Part shown: positions 46,573-56,364 of the stretch, piece after piece | Numbering within the stretch: the stretch's first letter is position 1 | How the letters are laid out: every line of letters starts with the position of its first letter | Assembly (NCBI RefSeq): GCF_026261605.1 | Contig: NZ_CP102486.1 | Location: forward strand, 4,030,001-4,094,000 | Length of the DNA stretch: 64,000 nucleotides | Source: Dechloromonas sp. A34 | GTDB taxonomy: Bacteria > Pseudomonadota > Gammaproteobacteria > Burkholderiales > Rhodocyclaceae | Direction: 5' to 3' | Notes under the pieces: model-generated | Told to the model about the DNA's origin: nothing | The model's input: only the letters and a program-made list of their open reading frames with translations | Database searches by the model: none | Translations under genes and position numbers: made by a program

Positions 46573-47265
46573 ATGCTGACCATCGAAAACCTCCACCAGG
46601 CCTACGGCGGCAGCCACATCCTCCGTGGCCTCTCCTTCGAAGTCAAAACCGGCGAAGTCACCACCCTCCTCGGCCGCAACGGCGTCGGCAAGACCACCCT
46701 GCTCAAAGCCCTGATGGGCCTGGTCAAAACAAAGGAAGGCAGCATCACCTTCGACGGCCAGGACATCACCCACCTCCCTCCGCATGAGCGGGTCAAGGCC
46801 GGCATCGGCTACGTCCCGCAAGGCCGCGAAATCTTCCCGCGCCTCACCGTTGAGGAGAACCTTCTCATGGGCCTCGCCACCAAACCGGGTGGCACCAGGA
46901 TCCCGCAACGCATCTTCGACATGTTCCCGGTGTTGAAGCAGATGATGCACCGCCGCGGCGGCGACCTCTCGGGTGGTCAGCAGCAACAGCTCGCCATCGG
47001 CCGCGCCCTGGCCATGGGGCCGAAACTGCTGATCCTCGACGAGCCGACCGAAGGCATCCAGCCCTCGATCATCAAGGACATCGAACGCGCCATCCGGATG
47101 CTGGCCGAAACCGGCGAAATGGCCATTCTGCTCGTCGAGCAGTACTACGACTTTGCCGAATCGCTGGCCGACCAGTACCTGTTAATGGAACGCGGCGAGT
47201 TCATCATGCGCGGCCACGGCGAAACCATGCCGCAGGACGGCGTGCGCGAGGCGCTGGCCGTGTGA
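46573..47265 (+). CDS. urtE: Urea ABC transporter ATP-binding protein UrtE
   Basis: This 230-residue LivF-type ATPase has Walker A GRNGVGKTT, signature LSGGQQQQLA, Walker B LLILDEPTEG and H-loop LVEQYYDF (the usual His is replaced by Tyr-type residues, as in UrtE/LivF members). A GAGGA site lies eight bases before the ATG at 46573. Its physical separation from urtD by the repeat means it needs its own promoter or read-through past strong hairpins. Confidence 0.95.
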   Translation: MLTIENLHQAYGGSHILRGLSFEVKTGEVTTLLGRNGVGKTTLLKALMGLVKTKEGSITFDGQDITHLPPHERVKAGIGYVPQGREIFPRLTVEENLLMGLATKPGGTRIPQRIFDMFPVLKQMMHRRGGDLSGGQQQQLAIGRALAMGPKLLILDEPTEGIQPSIIKDIERAIRMLAETGEMAILLVEQYYDFAESLADQYLLMERGEFIMRGHGETMPQDGVREALAV

Positions 47266-47301
47266 GCGGATGGCGGGCTGGCTTCCGGTAAAATCCGTCA
47301 G

Positions 47302-48141
47302 ATGAGCCAGATCACCGACCCCAATATTCTTTCTCCGCTCGGCAAGCCGACCGAGTACCGCGCCGATTACGCGCCGGAACTGCTGTATCCGATCCCGCGC
47401 CAGTTGAAGCGCGACGAACTGGGCATCACGACCGAGGCACTGCCCTTCGTCGGCGAAGACCTCTGGAACGCTTACGAACTGTCCTGGTTGAACGCCAAGG
47501 GCAAGCCGGTGGTTGCCGTCGGTACCTTGCGCGTGCCGGCTGACAGCCCGTGCCTGATCGAATCGAAGTCGCTCAAGCTCTATTTCAATTCACTGAACCA
47601 GACGGCATTTGCCGATAGCGGGGCGGTCGTCGCCACCCTGACCAGTGATCTCTCGGCCGCCGCCGGAGCGCCGGTCGCGGTCGAGCTCCAGGCGCTGGGC
47701 CAGCGCCCCACAGCCAACGTCGACTACCCAGATGGCGTGCGGCTCGACGATCTCGATATCGCCTGCGACACCTACCAGCCGGCCCCAGAGTTGCTAGCTG
47801 TGGTCGACGGCCCGGAAGTCGAGGAAACGCTGTACTCCCACCTGTTGAAATCGAACTGCCTGGTCACTGGCCAGCCCGACTGGGCCATGGTCGTCATCCG
47901 CTATCGCGGTCGCCCGCTCGACCATGCCGGCCTGCTGCGCTACATCGTGTCTTTCCGCAACCACAACGAGTTCCACGAGCAGTGCGTCGAGCGCATTTTC
48001 TGCGACATCACCCGCCAGTGCGCGCCGCAAGCGCTCGCCGTCCATGCCCGCTACACCCGGCGCGGCGGGCTGGACATCAATCCTTTCCGGAGCAACGGGG
48101 AATTCGCGGCACCGGACAATACGCGGGAAATCAGGCAATAG
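47302..48141 (+). CDS. queF: NADPH-dependent 7-cyano-7-deazaguanine reductase QueF
   Basis: This 279-residue protein is of the long, YqcD/E. coli-like QueF form. The NADPH-binding motif [12 protein letters not shown] (87-98) is in the N-terminal half. The nucleophile C186 in [12 protein letters not shown] and D193 are in the C-terminal half. It reduces preQ0 to preQ1 in queuosine synthesis. Only 36 bases separate it from urtE, so read-through from urt is possible, though the function is unrelated. Confidence 0.96.
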   Translation: MSQITDPNILSPLGKPTEYRADYAPELLYPIPRQLKRDELGITTEALPFVGEDLWNAYELSWLNAKGKPVVAVGTLRVPADSPCLIESKSLKLYFNSLNQTAFADSGAVVATLTSDLSAAAGAPVAVELQALGQRPTANVDYPDGVRLDDLDIACDTYQPAPELLAVVDGPEVEETLYSHLLKSNCLVTGQPDWAMVVIRYRGRPLDHAGLLRYIVSFRNHNEFHEQCVERIFCDITRQCAPQALAVHARYTRRGGLDINPFRSNGEFAAPDNTREIRQ

Positions 48142-48182
48142 GGCAGGTCGATCCGCCGCTCAGTTCAGACGAGAGGTCTCAA

Positions 48183-48596
48183 TCAGATCCGGAAGCCCAT
48201 TACATTGCTCAGGATATGCAGCTTGGGCTGGCCGTCCAGCCAATCGCGGGCATCAGAAACCGTAGGTTGAACCTCGGTCTGATAAGAGGTCATGTCGCCT
48301 CTAACCAGGGCGTCTTTCAAACTCTGCGTCAAAGCCTCATCGGTCGTGACATAAACGACCCGGCAATTCGGATTGCTGGCATGGGCGCCGTAATTCATAG
48401 CTGCGAGTTGGGTCAGGGTTTGTTCGGATAGTTCATGGTCGCTGACTTCCGAAAAATCGTTGATGACGTAATGGGCCTCGTCGAAGCGGGGATCACCCTG
48501 CGTTTCCTCGACCGACTGGATGAACTGCCTGGCCGTCACCACCCCCGAAAACCGTGCGAGGACACCGTCCGGTTCCCAAATAAGTTCATAAGCCAT
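48183..48596 (-). CDS. Small STAS/SpoIIAA-like protein
   Basis: This 137-residue alpha/beta protein (WEPDGVLARFSGVVTARQFI, then DEAHYVINDFSEV and CRVVYVTTDEALTQSLKDAL) has the layout of SpoIIAA-like/STAS domains, which often act in lipid binding or partner switching. No phosphorylatable Ser of the anti-anti-sigma type is certain. A GGAGGG site precedes the ATG at 48596. It is convergent with queF and divergent from ureD. Confidence 0.65.
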   Translation of the reverse strand: MAYELIWEPDGVLARFSGVVTARQFIQSVEETQGDPRFDEAHYVINDFSEVSDHELSEQTLTQLAAMNYGAHASNPNCRVVYVTTDEALTQSLKDALVRGDMTSYQTEVQPTVSDARDWLDGQPKLHILSNVMGFRI

Positions 48597-48860
48597 CGGT
48601 CATCCCTCCCAACATGATCAGCAATGATGCCGAACGTTGCTCCATGCACGCGGCATCGGAATAGTAAACCCAAAAGTCCTGCGTTATACCTAGTGCATTT
48701 CCTAGTTTCCTGGCATGCCAAGACGGGAATGTGCGTTACAACTTCGCTGATGTTCGACAACACCATCGTTGCAGGAGTTCAACACCGCAGGTGCCGTATG
48801 ACCCATCTTGCGTATTGTTGCGTATTCCCGCCACCGGCGACCTCACCCATAATCCGGACC

Positions 48861-49715
48861 ATGACTTCCCGCCTTCCCTTGACTGCGCCGACCTGGCCTG
48901 CCGAGTTGCATCTGGGTTTCGCTCGCGCTGGCGAACGCACGGTGTTGCGCGAAAACCGCCATCGCGGTCCACTTCGCGTGCAGAAAGCGCTTTATCCGGA
49001 GGGCGAGGCCGTCTGCCAGGCCATCCTGCTCCACCCCCCTTCCGGCATCGCTGGCGGCGACCAGTTGCGGATTGTGGCCGAAATCGGTGCTGGCGCGCAT
49101 GCTCAGTTGACCACGCCGGGGGCCGGCAAGTGGTATCGCTCGAGCGGTGCGGAGGCCACGCAGAGCATCGATTTCGCGGTCGCCGCTGGCGCCACCCTGG
49201 AGTGGCTGCCGCAGGAGACCATTGTCTTCGATGGCGCCGAAGCCCGCATGGCAACACGCGTTCGACTCGCTGCCGACGCCCGTTATCTGGGCTGGGACAT
49301 CCTCTGCCTGGGCCGCGCGGCGGCCGGAGAGCGTTTCGAGCATGGCCGCCTCGACCTCGATTACCGTATCGAGCGCGACCAAAAACCATTGTGGATCGAA
49401 CGCGGCGGCCTGGCCGGCAATGACCCTATGCTCTCCAGCCCGGCCGGCTGGTCCGGCGCCACGGTCTGCGGCACGCTGCTCTGCGCCTTTCCCGAACTGC
49501 CGCAAGCGGCCGCCGCTCTGCTCGAAACCTGCCGGGCCGTCGCCCCGGCCGACGGCGCCTCGCATGCGCTCTCTGCCCTGCCCGGCCTGCTCGTCGCCCG
49601 TTATCTCGGCGACAGCAGCGAGGCCGCCCGCTCATGGTTCGCCAACCTATGGGCCATCCTGCGCCCGGCCTGCTGCACTCGACCGGCAGTTACCCCCCGC
49701 ATCTGGAATACCTGA
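48861..49715 (+). CDS. ureD: Urease accessory protein UreD
   Basis: This 284-residue protein carries the UreD/UreH signatures: RGPLRVQKALYPEG, LHPPSGIAGGDQL, TTPGAGKWYRS, and WLPQETIVFDGA. It binds apo-urease together with UreF and UreG and helps nickel delivery and lysine carbamylation. The ATG at 48861 is preferred (GGA just upstream); the frame to 48624 would add an unrelated N-terminus. It is the first gene of ureDABCE-tautomerase-ureFG. Confidence 0.94.
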   Translation: MTSRLPLTAPTWPAELHLGFARAGERTVLRENRHRGPLRVQKALYPEGEAVCQAILLHPPSGIAGGDQLRIVAEIGAGAHAQLTTPGAGKWYRSSGAEATQSIDFAVAAGATLEWLPQETIVFDGAEARMATRVRLAADARYLGWDILCLGRAAAGERFEHGRLDLDYRIERDQKPLWIERGGLAGNDPMLSSPAGWSGATVCGTLLCAFPELPQAAAALLETCRAVAPADGASHALSALPGLLVARYLGDSSEAARSWFANLWAILRPACCTRPAVTPRIWNT

Positions 49716-49724
49716 GGAGTCTTC

Positions 49725-50027
49725 ATGGAACTGACGCCAAGAGAGAAAGACAAGCTGCTGATCTTCACCGCCGGCTTGCTCGCCGAACGCCGCCTGGCCC
49801 GAGGCCTGAAGCTGAATTACCCGGAAGCCGTAGCCCTGATCACCTGCGCCATCATGGAAGGCGCCCGCGACGGCAGGACCGTCGCCGAACTGATGCACGC
49901 CGGCACCCAGGTGTTGAGCCGGGCCGACGTCATGGACGGCATCGCCGAGCTGATCCCGGAAATTCAGGTCGAAGCCACCTTCCCGGATGGCACCAAGCTG
50001 GTCACCGTACACAACCCGATTATCTGA
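49725..50027 (+). CDS. ureA: Urease subunit gamma UreA
   Basis: This 100-residue protein of the standard gamma-subunit length has [28 protein letters not shown] and EGARDG. It is part of the (UreABC)3 trimer of trimers. A GAGGAG site lies in the nine bases after the ureD stop. Confidence 0.98.
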   Translation: MELTPREKDKLLIFTAGLLAERRLARGLKLNYPEAVALITCAIMEGARDGRTVAELMHAGTQVLSRADVMDGIAELIPEIQVEATFPDGTKLVTVHNPII

Positions 50028-50039
50028 GCGGAGGCGAAC

Positions 50040-50345
50040 ATGATCCCTGGAGAACTCCTCGCCGAACCCGGCGAAATCGAACTCAACGCCGGCCGCCCGA
50101 CGATCACCCTGGTTGTGGCCAATACCGGCGACCGGCCGATCCAGGTCGGCTCGCACTATCACTTCTTTGAGACCAACGCGGCGCTCGGCTTCGACCGCGA
50201 AGCAGCGCGCGGCTTCCGCCTCGACATCGCGGCCGGCACCGCTGTGCGCTTCGAGCCGGGCCAGACGCGCACCGTGCAACTCGTCGCGCTGGCTGGAGAA
50301 CGCAAGGTTTACGGCTTACGTGCTTTGGTACAAGGAGCACTCTGA
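50040..50345 (+). CDS. ureB: Urease subunit beta UreB
   Basis: This 101-residue protein has IPGELL at the start, then [17 protein letters not shown] and [15 protein letters not shown], the conserved beta-subunit motifs. A GGAGG site precedes it. Its TGA overlaps the ureC ATG by one base (TGATG). Confidence 0.98.
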   Translation: MIPGELLAEPGEIELNAGRPTITLVVANTGDRPIQVGSHYHFFETNAALGFDREAARGFRLDIAAGTAVRFEPGQTRTVQLVALAGERKVYGLRALVQGAL

Positions 50346-52051
50346 TGGCCAATAAAATCACCCGCCAGGCCTACGCCGAAATGTTCGGCCCAACCACCGG
50401 CGATCGCCTGCGCCTGGCCGACACCGAACTGATCATCGAAATCGAGCACGACTACACGATCTACGGTGAGGAAGTGAAATTCGGCGGCGGCAAGGTCATC
50501 CGCGACGGCATGGGCCAGAGCCAGCGCGTCTCGGCTGAAACCGCCGATACCGTGATCACCAACGCCTTGATCGTCGACGCGGTGACCGGCATCATCAAGG
50601 CCGACATCGGCTTGAAGGACGGACGCATCGCCGCCATTGGCAAGGCCGGCAACCCGGACATCCAGCCCGGCGTGAGCATCGTCATCGGCCCCGGCACCGA
50701 GGTCATTGCCGGCGAAGGCATGATCGTCACCGCCGGCGGCATCGACAGCCACATCCATTTCATCTGCCCGCAGCAGATCGACGAAGCGCTCTATTCCGGC
50801 GTCACCACCATGCTCGGTGGCGGCACCGGGCCGGCCACCGGCACCTTCGCCACGACCTGCACGCCCGGGCCGTGGCACATCCACCGCATGCTCGAAGCCG
50901 CCGACGCCTTCCCGATGAACCTCGGCTTCCTCGGCAAGGGCAACGCCAGCCTGCCGGAAGCGCTGCGCGAACAGGTCGCGGCCGGCGCCATGGGGCTGAA
51001 GCTGCACGAGGACTGGGGGACGACACCGGCCGCCATCGACTGCTGCCTGACCGTGGCCGACGAGATGGACGTCCAGGTCGCCATCCACTCCGACACGCTC
51101 AACGAATCGGGCTTTGTCGAGGCGACGCTGGCCGCCTTCAAGGGCCGCACCATCCACACCTTCCACACCGAAGGCGCCGGCGGCGGCCACGCCCCGGACA
51201 TCATCAAGGCGGCCGGCCTGCCCAACGTGCTGCCCAGCTCGACCAACCCGACCATGCCCTACACGGTGAATACCATCTACGAGCATCTCGACATGCTGAT
51301 GGTTTGCCACCACCTCGACCCGGCCATCGCCGAGGACATCGCCTTTGCCGAATCGCGCATCCGCCGCGAAACCATCGCCGCCGAGGACATCCTGCACGAC
51401 CTCGGCGCCTTCTCGATGATGTCCTCGGATTCGCAGGCCATGGGCCGCGTCGGCGAAGTGATCATCCGCTCCTGGCAGACGGCCCACAAGATGAAGCTGC
51501 AGCGCGGCACGCTGCCCGAAGACAATGCCCGCCACGACAACTTCCGCGTCAAACGCTACATCGCCAAGTACACTATCAACCCGGCCCTGACCCACGGCAT
51601 CGCCCACACCGTCGGCTCCGTCGAAGTCGGCAAGCTGGCCGATCTGGTGCTGTGGAAGCCGGCCTTCTTCGGCGTCAAGCCGTCGCTGATCTTGAAAGGC
51701 GGCATGATCGCCGCCGCCGCCATGGGCGACCCCAACGCCTCGATCCCGACGCCGCAGCCGGTGCATTACCGGCCGATGTTCGGCAGCTTCGGCAAGGCGC
51801 TGAAAACCTCGGTGACTTTCGTTTCGCAGGCGGCGCTGAACAACCCGGCCGTCGCCGCACTGGGTCTGAGCAAGCCGCTGATCGCCGTTTCCGGCACGCG
51901 CAAGTTGCAGAAGTCGGACATGGTGCACAACGGCGCCACGCCCGAGATCACCGTCGATCCCGAAACCTACGTCGTCAAGGCCGACGGCGTGCATCTGGTC
52001 TGCGAAGCGGCGACCGAACTGCCGCTGGCCCAACGCTACTTCCTGTTCTAA
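50345..52051 (+). CDS. ureC: Urease subunit alpha UreC
   Basis: This 568-residue catalytic subunit has a complete nickel site: H136 and H138 (SHIHFI), carbamylated K219 ([10 protein letters not shown]), H248, H274 and D362. The mobile-flap Cys and His are C321/H322 in MVCHHLD. It hydrolyses urea to ammonia and carbamate. Its length and motifs are standard and no defect is seen. Confidence 0.98.
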   Translation: MANKITRQAYAEMFGPTTGDRLRLADTELIIEIEHDYTIYGEEVKFGGGKVIRDGMGQSQRVSAETADTVITNALIVDAVTGIIKADIGLKDGRIAAIGKAGNPDIQPGVSIVIGPGTEVIAGEGMIVTAGGIDSHIHFICPQQIDEALYSGVTTMLGGGTGPATGTFATTCTPGPWHIHRMLEAADAFPMNLGFLGKGNASLPEALREQVAAGAMGLKLHEDWGTTPAAIDCCLTVADEMDVQVAIHSDTLNESGFVEATLAAFKGRTIHTFHTEGAGGGHAPDIIKAAGLPNVLPSSTNPTMPYTVNTIYEHLDMLMVCHHLDPAIAEDIAFAESRIRRETIAAEDILHDLGAFSMMSSDSQAMGRVGEVIIRSWQTAHKMKLQRGTLPEDNARHDNFRVKRYIAKYTINPALTHGIAHTVGSVEVGKLADLVLWKPAFFGVKPSLILKGGMIAAAAMGDPNASIPTPQPVHYRPMFGSFGKALKTSVTFVSQAALNNPAVAALGLSKPLIAVSGTRKLQKSDMVHNGATPEITVDPETYVVKADGVHLVCEAATELPLAQRYFLF

Positions 52052-52069
52052 GACTTTGCGAAAAAGCTC

Positions 52070-52606
52070 ATGCTGATCCTCAATCGACGCACCCAAGCTC
52101 CCGCCATCGACTCAGTGGCGCTGGCCTACGACGAACGCAAGCGCAGCCGCCTGAAGGTGACACTGGCCTCCGGCGCCGAGGCCGGAATTTTCCTTGAACG
52201 CGGCGACCACCTGCAGGGCGGCGACCGGCTGCTTTCCGAAGATGGCAACGCCGTCGTCGAAATCCTCGCCGCACCGGAGAAGCTCATCGAGGCCGTCGCC
52301 GACAGCCCCCTGCTCTTCGCCCGCGCCGCCTACCATCTCGGCAACCGGCACGTGCCGGTGCAGATCCTGCCCTCAGAAAACGGCGGCAAGCTGCGCTTTC
52401 AGACCGACCATGTGCTGGCCGACATGGTGCGCGGCCTGGGCTGCTCGGTGACGGAAACCGAAGCCCCATTCCAGCCTGAATCCGGCGCCTACGGGTCGCA
52501 TAGCGGCCACCATCATGACGACGACGAGGCTGCCTCTTACCTGCACAACCCTGGCCACGGCCCACATCGCTCGGTGCCGAAAATTCACCAGTTCAAACCG
52601 CGCTAA
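52070..52606 (+). CDS. ureE: Urease accessory nickel chaperone UreE
   Basis: This 178-residue UreE has an N-terminal peptide-binding domain, a metal-binding domain (YHLGNRHVPVQ) and a C-terminal extension with a His-rich run (HSGHHHDDDEA, then HNPGHGPHR). The tail probably stores Ni2+. It lies 18 bases after ureC and 17 before the tautomerase gene. Confidence 0.95.
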   Translation: MLILNRRTQAPAIDSVALAYDERKRSRLKVTLASGAEAGIFLERGDHLQGGDRLLSEDGNAVVEILAAPEKLIEAVADSPLLFARAAYHLGNRHVPVQILPSENGGKLRFQTDHVLADMVRGLGCSVTETEAPFQPESGAYGSHSGHHHDDDEAASYLHNPGHGPHRSVPKIHQFKPR

Positions 52607-52623
52607 ACGGGAAATTTACCGAT

Positions 52624-52830
52624 ATGCCCTACATCAACGTTCAAATCACCAAGGGTGCCACCCGGGAACAAAAAGCTGAAATCGTTCGTGATATCACCGA
52701 CTCGCTGGCTCGTGTGCTGGGCAAGAAACCGGAGCACACGCACATCGTCATCCAGGAAATCGACGACGAGAATTGGGGCTTCGCCGGGATGCTCACTGAC
52801 GACTGGAAAAAGCAGCAAGCGACCGGATGA
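52624..52830 (+). CDS. 4-oxalocrotonate tautomerase-like protein in the urease operon
   Basis: This 68-residue tautomerase-superfamily monomer has the catalytic Pro directly after the start Met (MPYINVQITKG), and the family segment HTHIVIQEIDDENWG. Such proteins act as hexamers on keto-enol substrates. Its stop overlaps the ureF ATG (ATGA), so it is firmly inside the urease operon between ureE and ureF. No role in urease assembly is established to my knowledge. Length and key Pro indicate an active enzyme. Confidence 0.92.
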   Translation: MPYINVQITKGATREQKAEIVRDITDSLARVLGKKPEHTHIVIQEIDDENWGFAGMLTDDWKKQQATG

Positions 52831-53522
52831 ATCCAGCCTCATCAATGCTCCAACTCGCCCGCCTGCTGCAACTGACCAGCCCGGTCCTGCCGGTCGGCGC
52901 CTATACCTATTCGCAGGGGCTGGAATGGGCCGTCGAAACGGGTGTCATCCGCGACGAGGAAAGCGCCGGCCGCTGGATCGCCGACCTGCTGCAGCATGGC
53001 ATCGGGCGCTACGAGGCGCCGCTGGTCGCCGCGCTGATGGCGGCATGGTCGGCCGCTAACACCTGGGAAATCGCCCGCCTCAATGGCGAATTCCTGGCCA
53101 GCCGCGAAGCGGCCGAACTGCGCGCCGAAACCGCCCAGATGGGCTTCTCGCTGGCTCGCCTGGTGCGCGATTTGCGCGATCCCGACCTGGCTCGCGTCGA
53201 GTCCACGCTGGCGACGCTCGCCGAAATCGCCTTCCCCACTGGCTGGGCCGGCATCGCCGCTGGTTGGCAGATCGCGCCGCCAGCGGCGGTCACCGCCTAC
53301 TTGTGGTCGTGGGCGGAAAACCAGGTGATGGCGGCGCTCAAGGCCGTGCCGCTCGGCCAGGCTTCCGGCCAGCGCCTGCTCGCCGAACTGGGCCGCCAGA
53401 TTCCGGCGGTGGTGACCGAGGCGCTGCAATTGCCTGAAGCCCAGTGGTCCAATTTCACCCCGGCCTACGCCATCGCCTGCGCCCGCCACGAAACCCAGTA
53501 TTCACGTCTTTTCAGATCGTAA
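52827..53522 (+). CDS. ureF: Urease accessory protein UreF
   Basis: This 231-residue all-helical UreF has [25 protein letters not shown] at its N-terminus, the family hallmark. The conserved tail is [20 protein letters not shown]. It forms the UreD-UreF-UreG activation complex and gates GTPase activity of UreG. It is coupled to the tautomerase gene by ATGA, and ureG follows four bases later. Confidence 0.95.
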   Translation: MNPASSMLQLARLLQLTSPVLPVGAYTYSQGLEWAVETGVIRDEESAGRWIADLLQHGIGRYEAPLVAALMAAWSAANTWEIARLNGEFLASREAAELRAETAQMGFSLARLVRDLRDPDLARVESTLATLAEIAFPTGWAGIAAGWQIAPPAAVTAYLWSWAENQVMAALKAVPLGQASGQRLLAELGRQIPAVVTEALQLPEAQWSNFTPAYAIACARHETQYSRLFRS

Positions 53523-53526
53523 AACC

Positions 53527-54138
53527 ATGAGCAAACAAGCCCTTAGAGTCGGCATCGGCGGCCCCGTCGGGTCCGGCAAGACCGCCCTCACCCTGGCCCT
53601 GTGCCAGGCCCTGCGCGAGCAGATCGACATGGCCGTCGTCACCAACGACATCTACACCGCCGAGGACGCCAAATTCCTGGTCAATCACTCGGCGCTGGCC
53701 CCGGAGCGCATCATCGGCGTCGAGACCGGCGGTTGCCCACACACGGCGATCCGCGAGGATGCCTCGATCAACCTCGAAGCGATCGACCGCCTGCAACGCG
53801 CCTTTCCCGACGTCGAACTGATCCTCGTCGAATCGGGCGGCGACAATCTGGCGGCGACCTTCTCGCCGGAACTCTCCGACCTGACGCTTTACGTCATCGA
53901 TGTCGCCGCCGGCGAGAAGATCCCGCGCAAGGGCGGCCCCGGCATCACCAAGTCCGACCTGCTGATCATCAACAAGATCGATCTGGCGCCGATGGTCGGC
54001 GCCTCGCTGGAAGTCATGGCGCATGATGCCAAGGCACAGCGCGGCGACCGGCCCTTCGTGTTCACCAACTTGAAGACCGGCCACGGGCTCGATACGGTGA
54101 TCGCCTTCATCCGCGAACGCGGCATGCTCGGCAGCTAG
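53527..54138 (+). CDS. ureG: Urease accessory GTPase UreG
   Basis: This 203-residue SIMIBI GTPase has P-loop GPVGSGKT (12-19), the metal-binding [11 protein letters not shown] motif with the nickel CPH, and the [10 protein letters not shown] guanine-specificity motif. GTP hydrolysis drives nickel transfer into apo-urease. It is the last gene of the operon. No clear terminator follows within the next 200 bases. Confidence 0.97.
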   Translation: MSKQALRVGIGGPVGSGKTALTLALCQALREQIDMAVVTNDIYTAEDAKFLVNHSALAPERIIGVETGGCPHTAIREDASINLEAIDRLQRAFPDVELILVESGGDNLAATFSPELSDLTLYVIDVAAGEKIPRKGGPGITKSDLLIINKIDLAPMVGASLEVMAHDAKAQRGDRPFVFTNLKTGHGLDTVIAFIRERGMLGS

Positions 54139-54289
54139 GCTTCGCCCCGGCGGCGGGCTTGCCGGGCGCACCACTTCGGCTCGCCCCGCGCCCCGCATGC
54201 ACCACGGCCAATCACGCGAAACGCTCTTGCGCCAAGGCTTTACGGCTAAGTCCATGATTCCGCTGCCGTCTCATGCCAGACAGGAATCC

Positions 54290-54312
54290 GGCACGATTTT
54301 CGCTGCACTGCA
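54290..54312 (+). promoter_or_regulatory. Possible sigma-54 promoter with a CTGC-N3-GCAG dyad
   Basis: GGCACG (54290-54295) and the GC at 54302-54303 have the exact 10-base GG-GC spacing; only one base of the -12 TTGC differs (TCGC). The overlapping CGCTGCACTGCA (54301-54312) is identical to the 12-mer ending the urtA and urtB blocks and includes the dyad CTGC-ACT-GCAG. It is 40 bases before the gene at 54352. Confidence 0.4.
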
Positions 54313-54351
54313 GCATCGCAATTGGAATTGCAGGATCAATAGGGAGAAATC

Positions 54352-54663
54352 GTGTCGATGGAAAAACAGCTGGAAATGGCGCAGTTGCTGGCCCGCTTCA
54401 AACTGCAGGTCAAACGGACGCTGAGCGAAACGGTCGATCTTGAACGGCTGACCCGTGAGCCCGACTACGCGCGGACGCGCCTGGCCGAAATCGAGGAAGC
54501 GGCGCTCGACGAGGATCTGCTGGTGATGGTCCTGCGCCTGCGCGACCAGCTGGTGCCGGTCGCCATTCCCCCGGTCGTTGCCGTAAGCGCAATTGCCCCC
54601 CCGGAGGAAGTGCTGCCGGCACGGGAAACCCGTTCCTACCTGATGGGTGCCCGCGCCTGGTAA
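54352..54663 (+). CDS. Hypothetical small protein
   Basis: This 103-residue protein has an N-terminal charged helical half (MAQLLARFKLQVKRTLSETV, EIEEAALDEDLLVMVLRLRD) and a Pro/Val-rich tail. No family is recognised. The start is GTG at 54352, five bases after GGGAG; an ATG two codons later is possible. It is convergent with the Anbu operon, whose last stop is four bases away. A possible sigma-54 promoter precedes it. Confidence 0.6.
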   Translation: MSMEKQLEMAQLLARFKLQVKRTLSETVDLERLTREPDYARTRLAEIEEAALDEDLLVMVLRLRDQLVPVAIPPVVAVSAIAPPEEVLPARETRSYLMGARAW

Positions 54664-54667
54664 GCGG

Positions 54668-55402
54668 CTAGAGACTATTCCAGTCGGGCTCGGGCAAGGC
54701 GGCAAAGCCTTGCCGCAAGTGCTCGCCCCATTGCTTGCTGATGGCCCCGTAGTAGGGGCTGTCCTGCGTGATATTGACGTGACGCTTGATCTTCAGGGCA
54801 TCGCGCTCGTAGATCACCAGATCGAGTGGCAGATCGACCGACAGGTTGGAGCGGATGGTCGAATCCATCGAGATCAGCGCGCATTTGGCAGCCTCGTCGA
54901 GCGAGGTCTGCGGACTGATGACGCGATCAATGATCGGCTTGCCGTACTTCGACTCGCCGATCTGGAAATACGGCGTGTCACGCGTCGCCTCGATGAAATT
55001 GCCGGCGGCGTAGATATGGAAGGCTCGCTGTTCCTCGCCCTTGATCTGGCCGCCGAGGATCATCGACGAAGCAAAGTCGACGCCGAAGTTCTCCATCGCT
55101 GCTGCATCCCGGGTATGGATTTCGCGCAGGCAGTCACCAACATGCTTGGCCGCCTCGAACATGTTCCGGACCTTGTTGAGATTGCTGCCCCGTTTGGACT
55201 CCAGCTTCTCGCGCAGGGTATTGACCACCGACTGGCTGATCGACAGATTGCCCGAGGTCATCAGCACCAGCACTCGTTCGCCAGGCTTCTCGAAGACATG
55301 CATTTTGCGGAAGGTGTTGATGTGATCGACCCCGGCATTGGTCCGCGAATCGGAGAGAAACACCAACCCGGCGTCGAGCCTCATGGCGACGCAATAGGTC
55401 AC
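54668..55402 (-). CDS. Anbu: proteasome-type peptidase (COG3484)
   Basis: This 244-residue protein is of the ancestral beta-subunit family. The candidate N-terminal nucleophile is Thr2 (after Met removal, MTYCVAMRLDAG). FLSDSRTNAG and VLVLMTSGNLSISQSV follow, then SSMILGGQIKG. It forms a proteasome/HslV-like self-compartmentalised particle. The GTG start, directly after the alpha-E stop codon (TAG-GTG), is fixed by the need for Thr2. Anbu genes are regularly grouped with COG2307 and COG2308 partners, as here. Confidence 0.95.
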   Translation of the reverse strand: MTYCVAMRLDAGLVFLSDSRTNAGVDHINTFRKMHVFEKPGERVLVLMTSGNLSISQSVVNTLREKLESKRGSNLNKVRNMFEAAKHVGDCLREIHTRDAAAMENFGVDFASSMILGGQIKGEEQRAFHIYAAGNFIEATRDTPYFQIGESKYGKPIIDRVISPQTSLDEAAKCALISMDSTIRSNLSVDLPLDLVIYERDALKIKRHVNITQDSPYYGAISKQWGEHLRQGFAALPEPDWNSL

Positions 55403-56350
55403 CTAAGCAGCCTCGGCCATCGGCACCAGGAAGTCCTTACTGATGCCATCACCAATCAGGTAGATACGATCCATGAAATCGGTCAGCCATTCGTGCAGGC
55501 CTTGCGCCAGGATGTCCTCGACCCGGGCGTAATGCAGTTGGGCGTGCAACAGGCCAGCTTGACGCTGGGTTTCGTCGGAATGGCTGTTGGCGATCAGGTC
55601 GAGATTCTTGACCACGCCATTGATGCAGAAATGCAGAGAACGCGGCATGTCGTTTCGCAGGATCAGCAGTTCGGTGACCCGCTCCGGCGTGATCACGTCG
55701 CGATACACCTTGCGATAGACCTCGAAGGCCGAGACGGAACGCAGCAGAGCGCCCCACTGGTAGAAGTCGGTCGCCCCCTCGTCGCCATGCGGGCGCAGGA
55801 CGTGGTATTTGACGTCAAGGATGCGCGCCGTATTGTCGGCCCGCTCGAGCAGTGTACCGAGGCGAATGAAATGGTAGGCCTTGTCCTGAAGCAGCGTGCC
55901 GATCGTGACCCCGCGCGACAGCGAGGAGCGCATCTTGACCCAGTCGAAAAACTCGCTGATCCCGCCATTGATGATCTGCTCGAAGCTCTTCTCGCGGGCT
56001 TCCAGCCAGGTCGAATTCAGCGTCTCCCACATTTCGGAGGTGATCGTGCCGCGCACGGCATGGGCATTTTCCCGCGCCAAGCGCAGGCAGCTGTGGATGG
56101 AGGCGAAGTTGTCCTGGTCGCTGACCATGAAGCGCAGCACGTTGTCGGCGGTTACCGTCGAATACTTCTTGGCGTAAGTCTCTTCGAGGCTGTTCAGGGC
56201 AATGATGGCATTCCAGTTCTGGTTGGCCGCTTCCAGCGCTTGCGGCACCAGGGACATCTGCCAGGTGACGTCGAGCAGGCGGGCGAGATTCTCGGCCCGC
56301 TCGATATAGCGGGACATCCAGAACAGGTGGTCGGCGGTACGCGATAGCAT
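55403..56350 (-). CDS. Alpha-E domain protein (DUF403, COG2307)
   Basis: This 315-residue, all-helical protein starts MLSRTADHLFWMSRYIERAEN, the classic alpha-E N-terminus, with LERADNTARILDVKYH in the middle. A GGGAGA site lies five bases before the ATG at 56350; the longer frame to 56749 overlaps the ATP-grasp gene and was rejected. It probably works with the adjacent ATP-grasp enzyme. It is the stand-alone counterpart of the C-terminal domain of the fusion at 4558-7092. Confidence 0.95.
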   Translation of the reverse strand: MLSRTADHLFWMSRYIERAENLARLLDVTWQMSLVPQALEAANQNWNAIIALNSLEETYAKKYSTVTADNVLRFMVSDQDNFASIHSCLRLARENAHAVRGTITSEMWETLNSTWLEAREKSFEQIINGGISEFFDWVKMRSSLSRGVTIGTLLQDKAYHFIRLGTLLERADNTARILDVKYHVLRPHGDEGATDFYQWGALLRSVSAFEVYRKVYRDVITPERVTELLILRNDMPRSLHFCINGVVKNLDLIANSHSDETQRQAGLLHAQLHYARVEDILAQGLHEWLTDFMDRIYLIGDGISKDFLVPMAEAA

Positions 56351-56364
56351 TTTTCTCTCCCTTA

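Noticed and set aside
45938..46583. Open frames of about 160-210 codons on both strands between urtD and urtE
   Set aside because: They follow the inverted repeat arms and read as Arg/Pro/Ser-rich translations of repeat DNA; none has a proper start or family.
50309..52096. 595-codon minus-strand frame opposite ureC
   Set aside because: The ureC frame carries complete urease motifs; the antisense frame has low-complexity His/Asp/Val composition.
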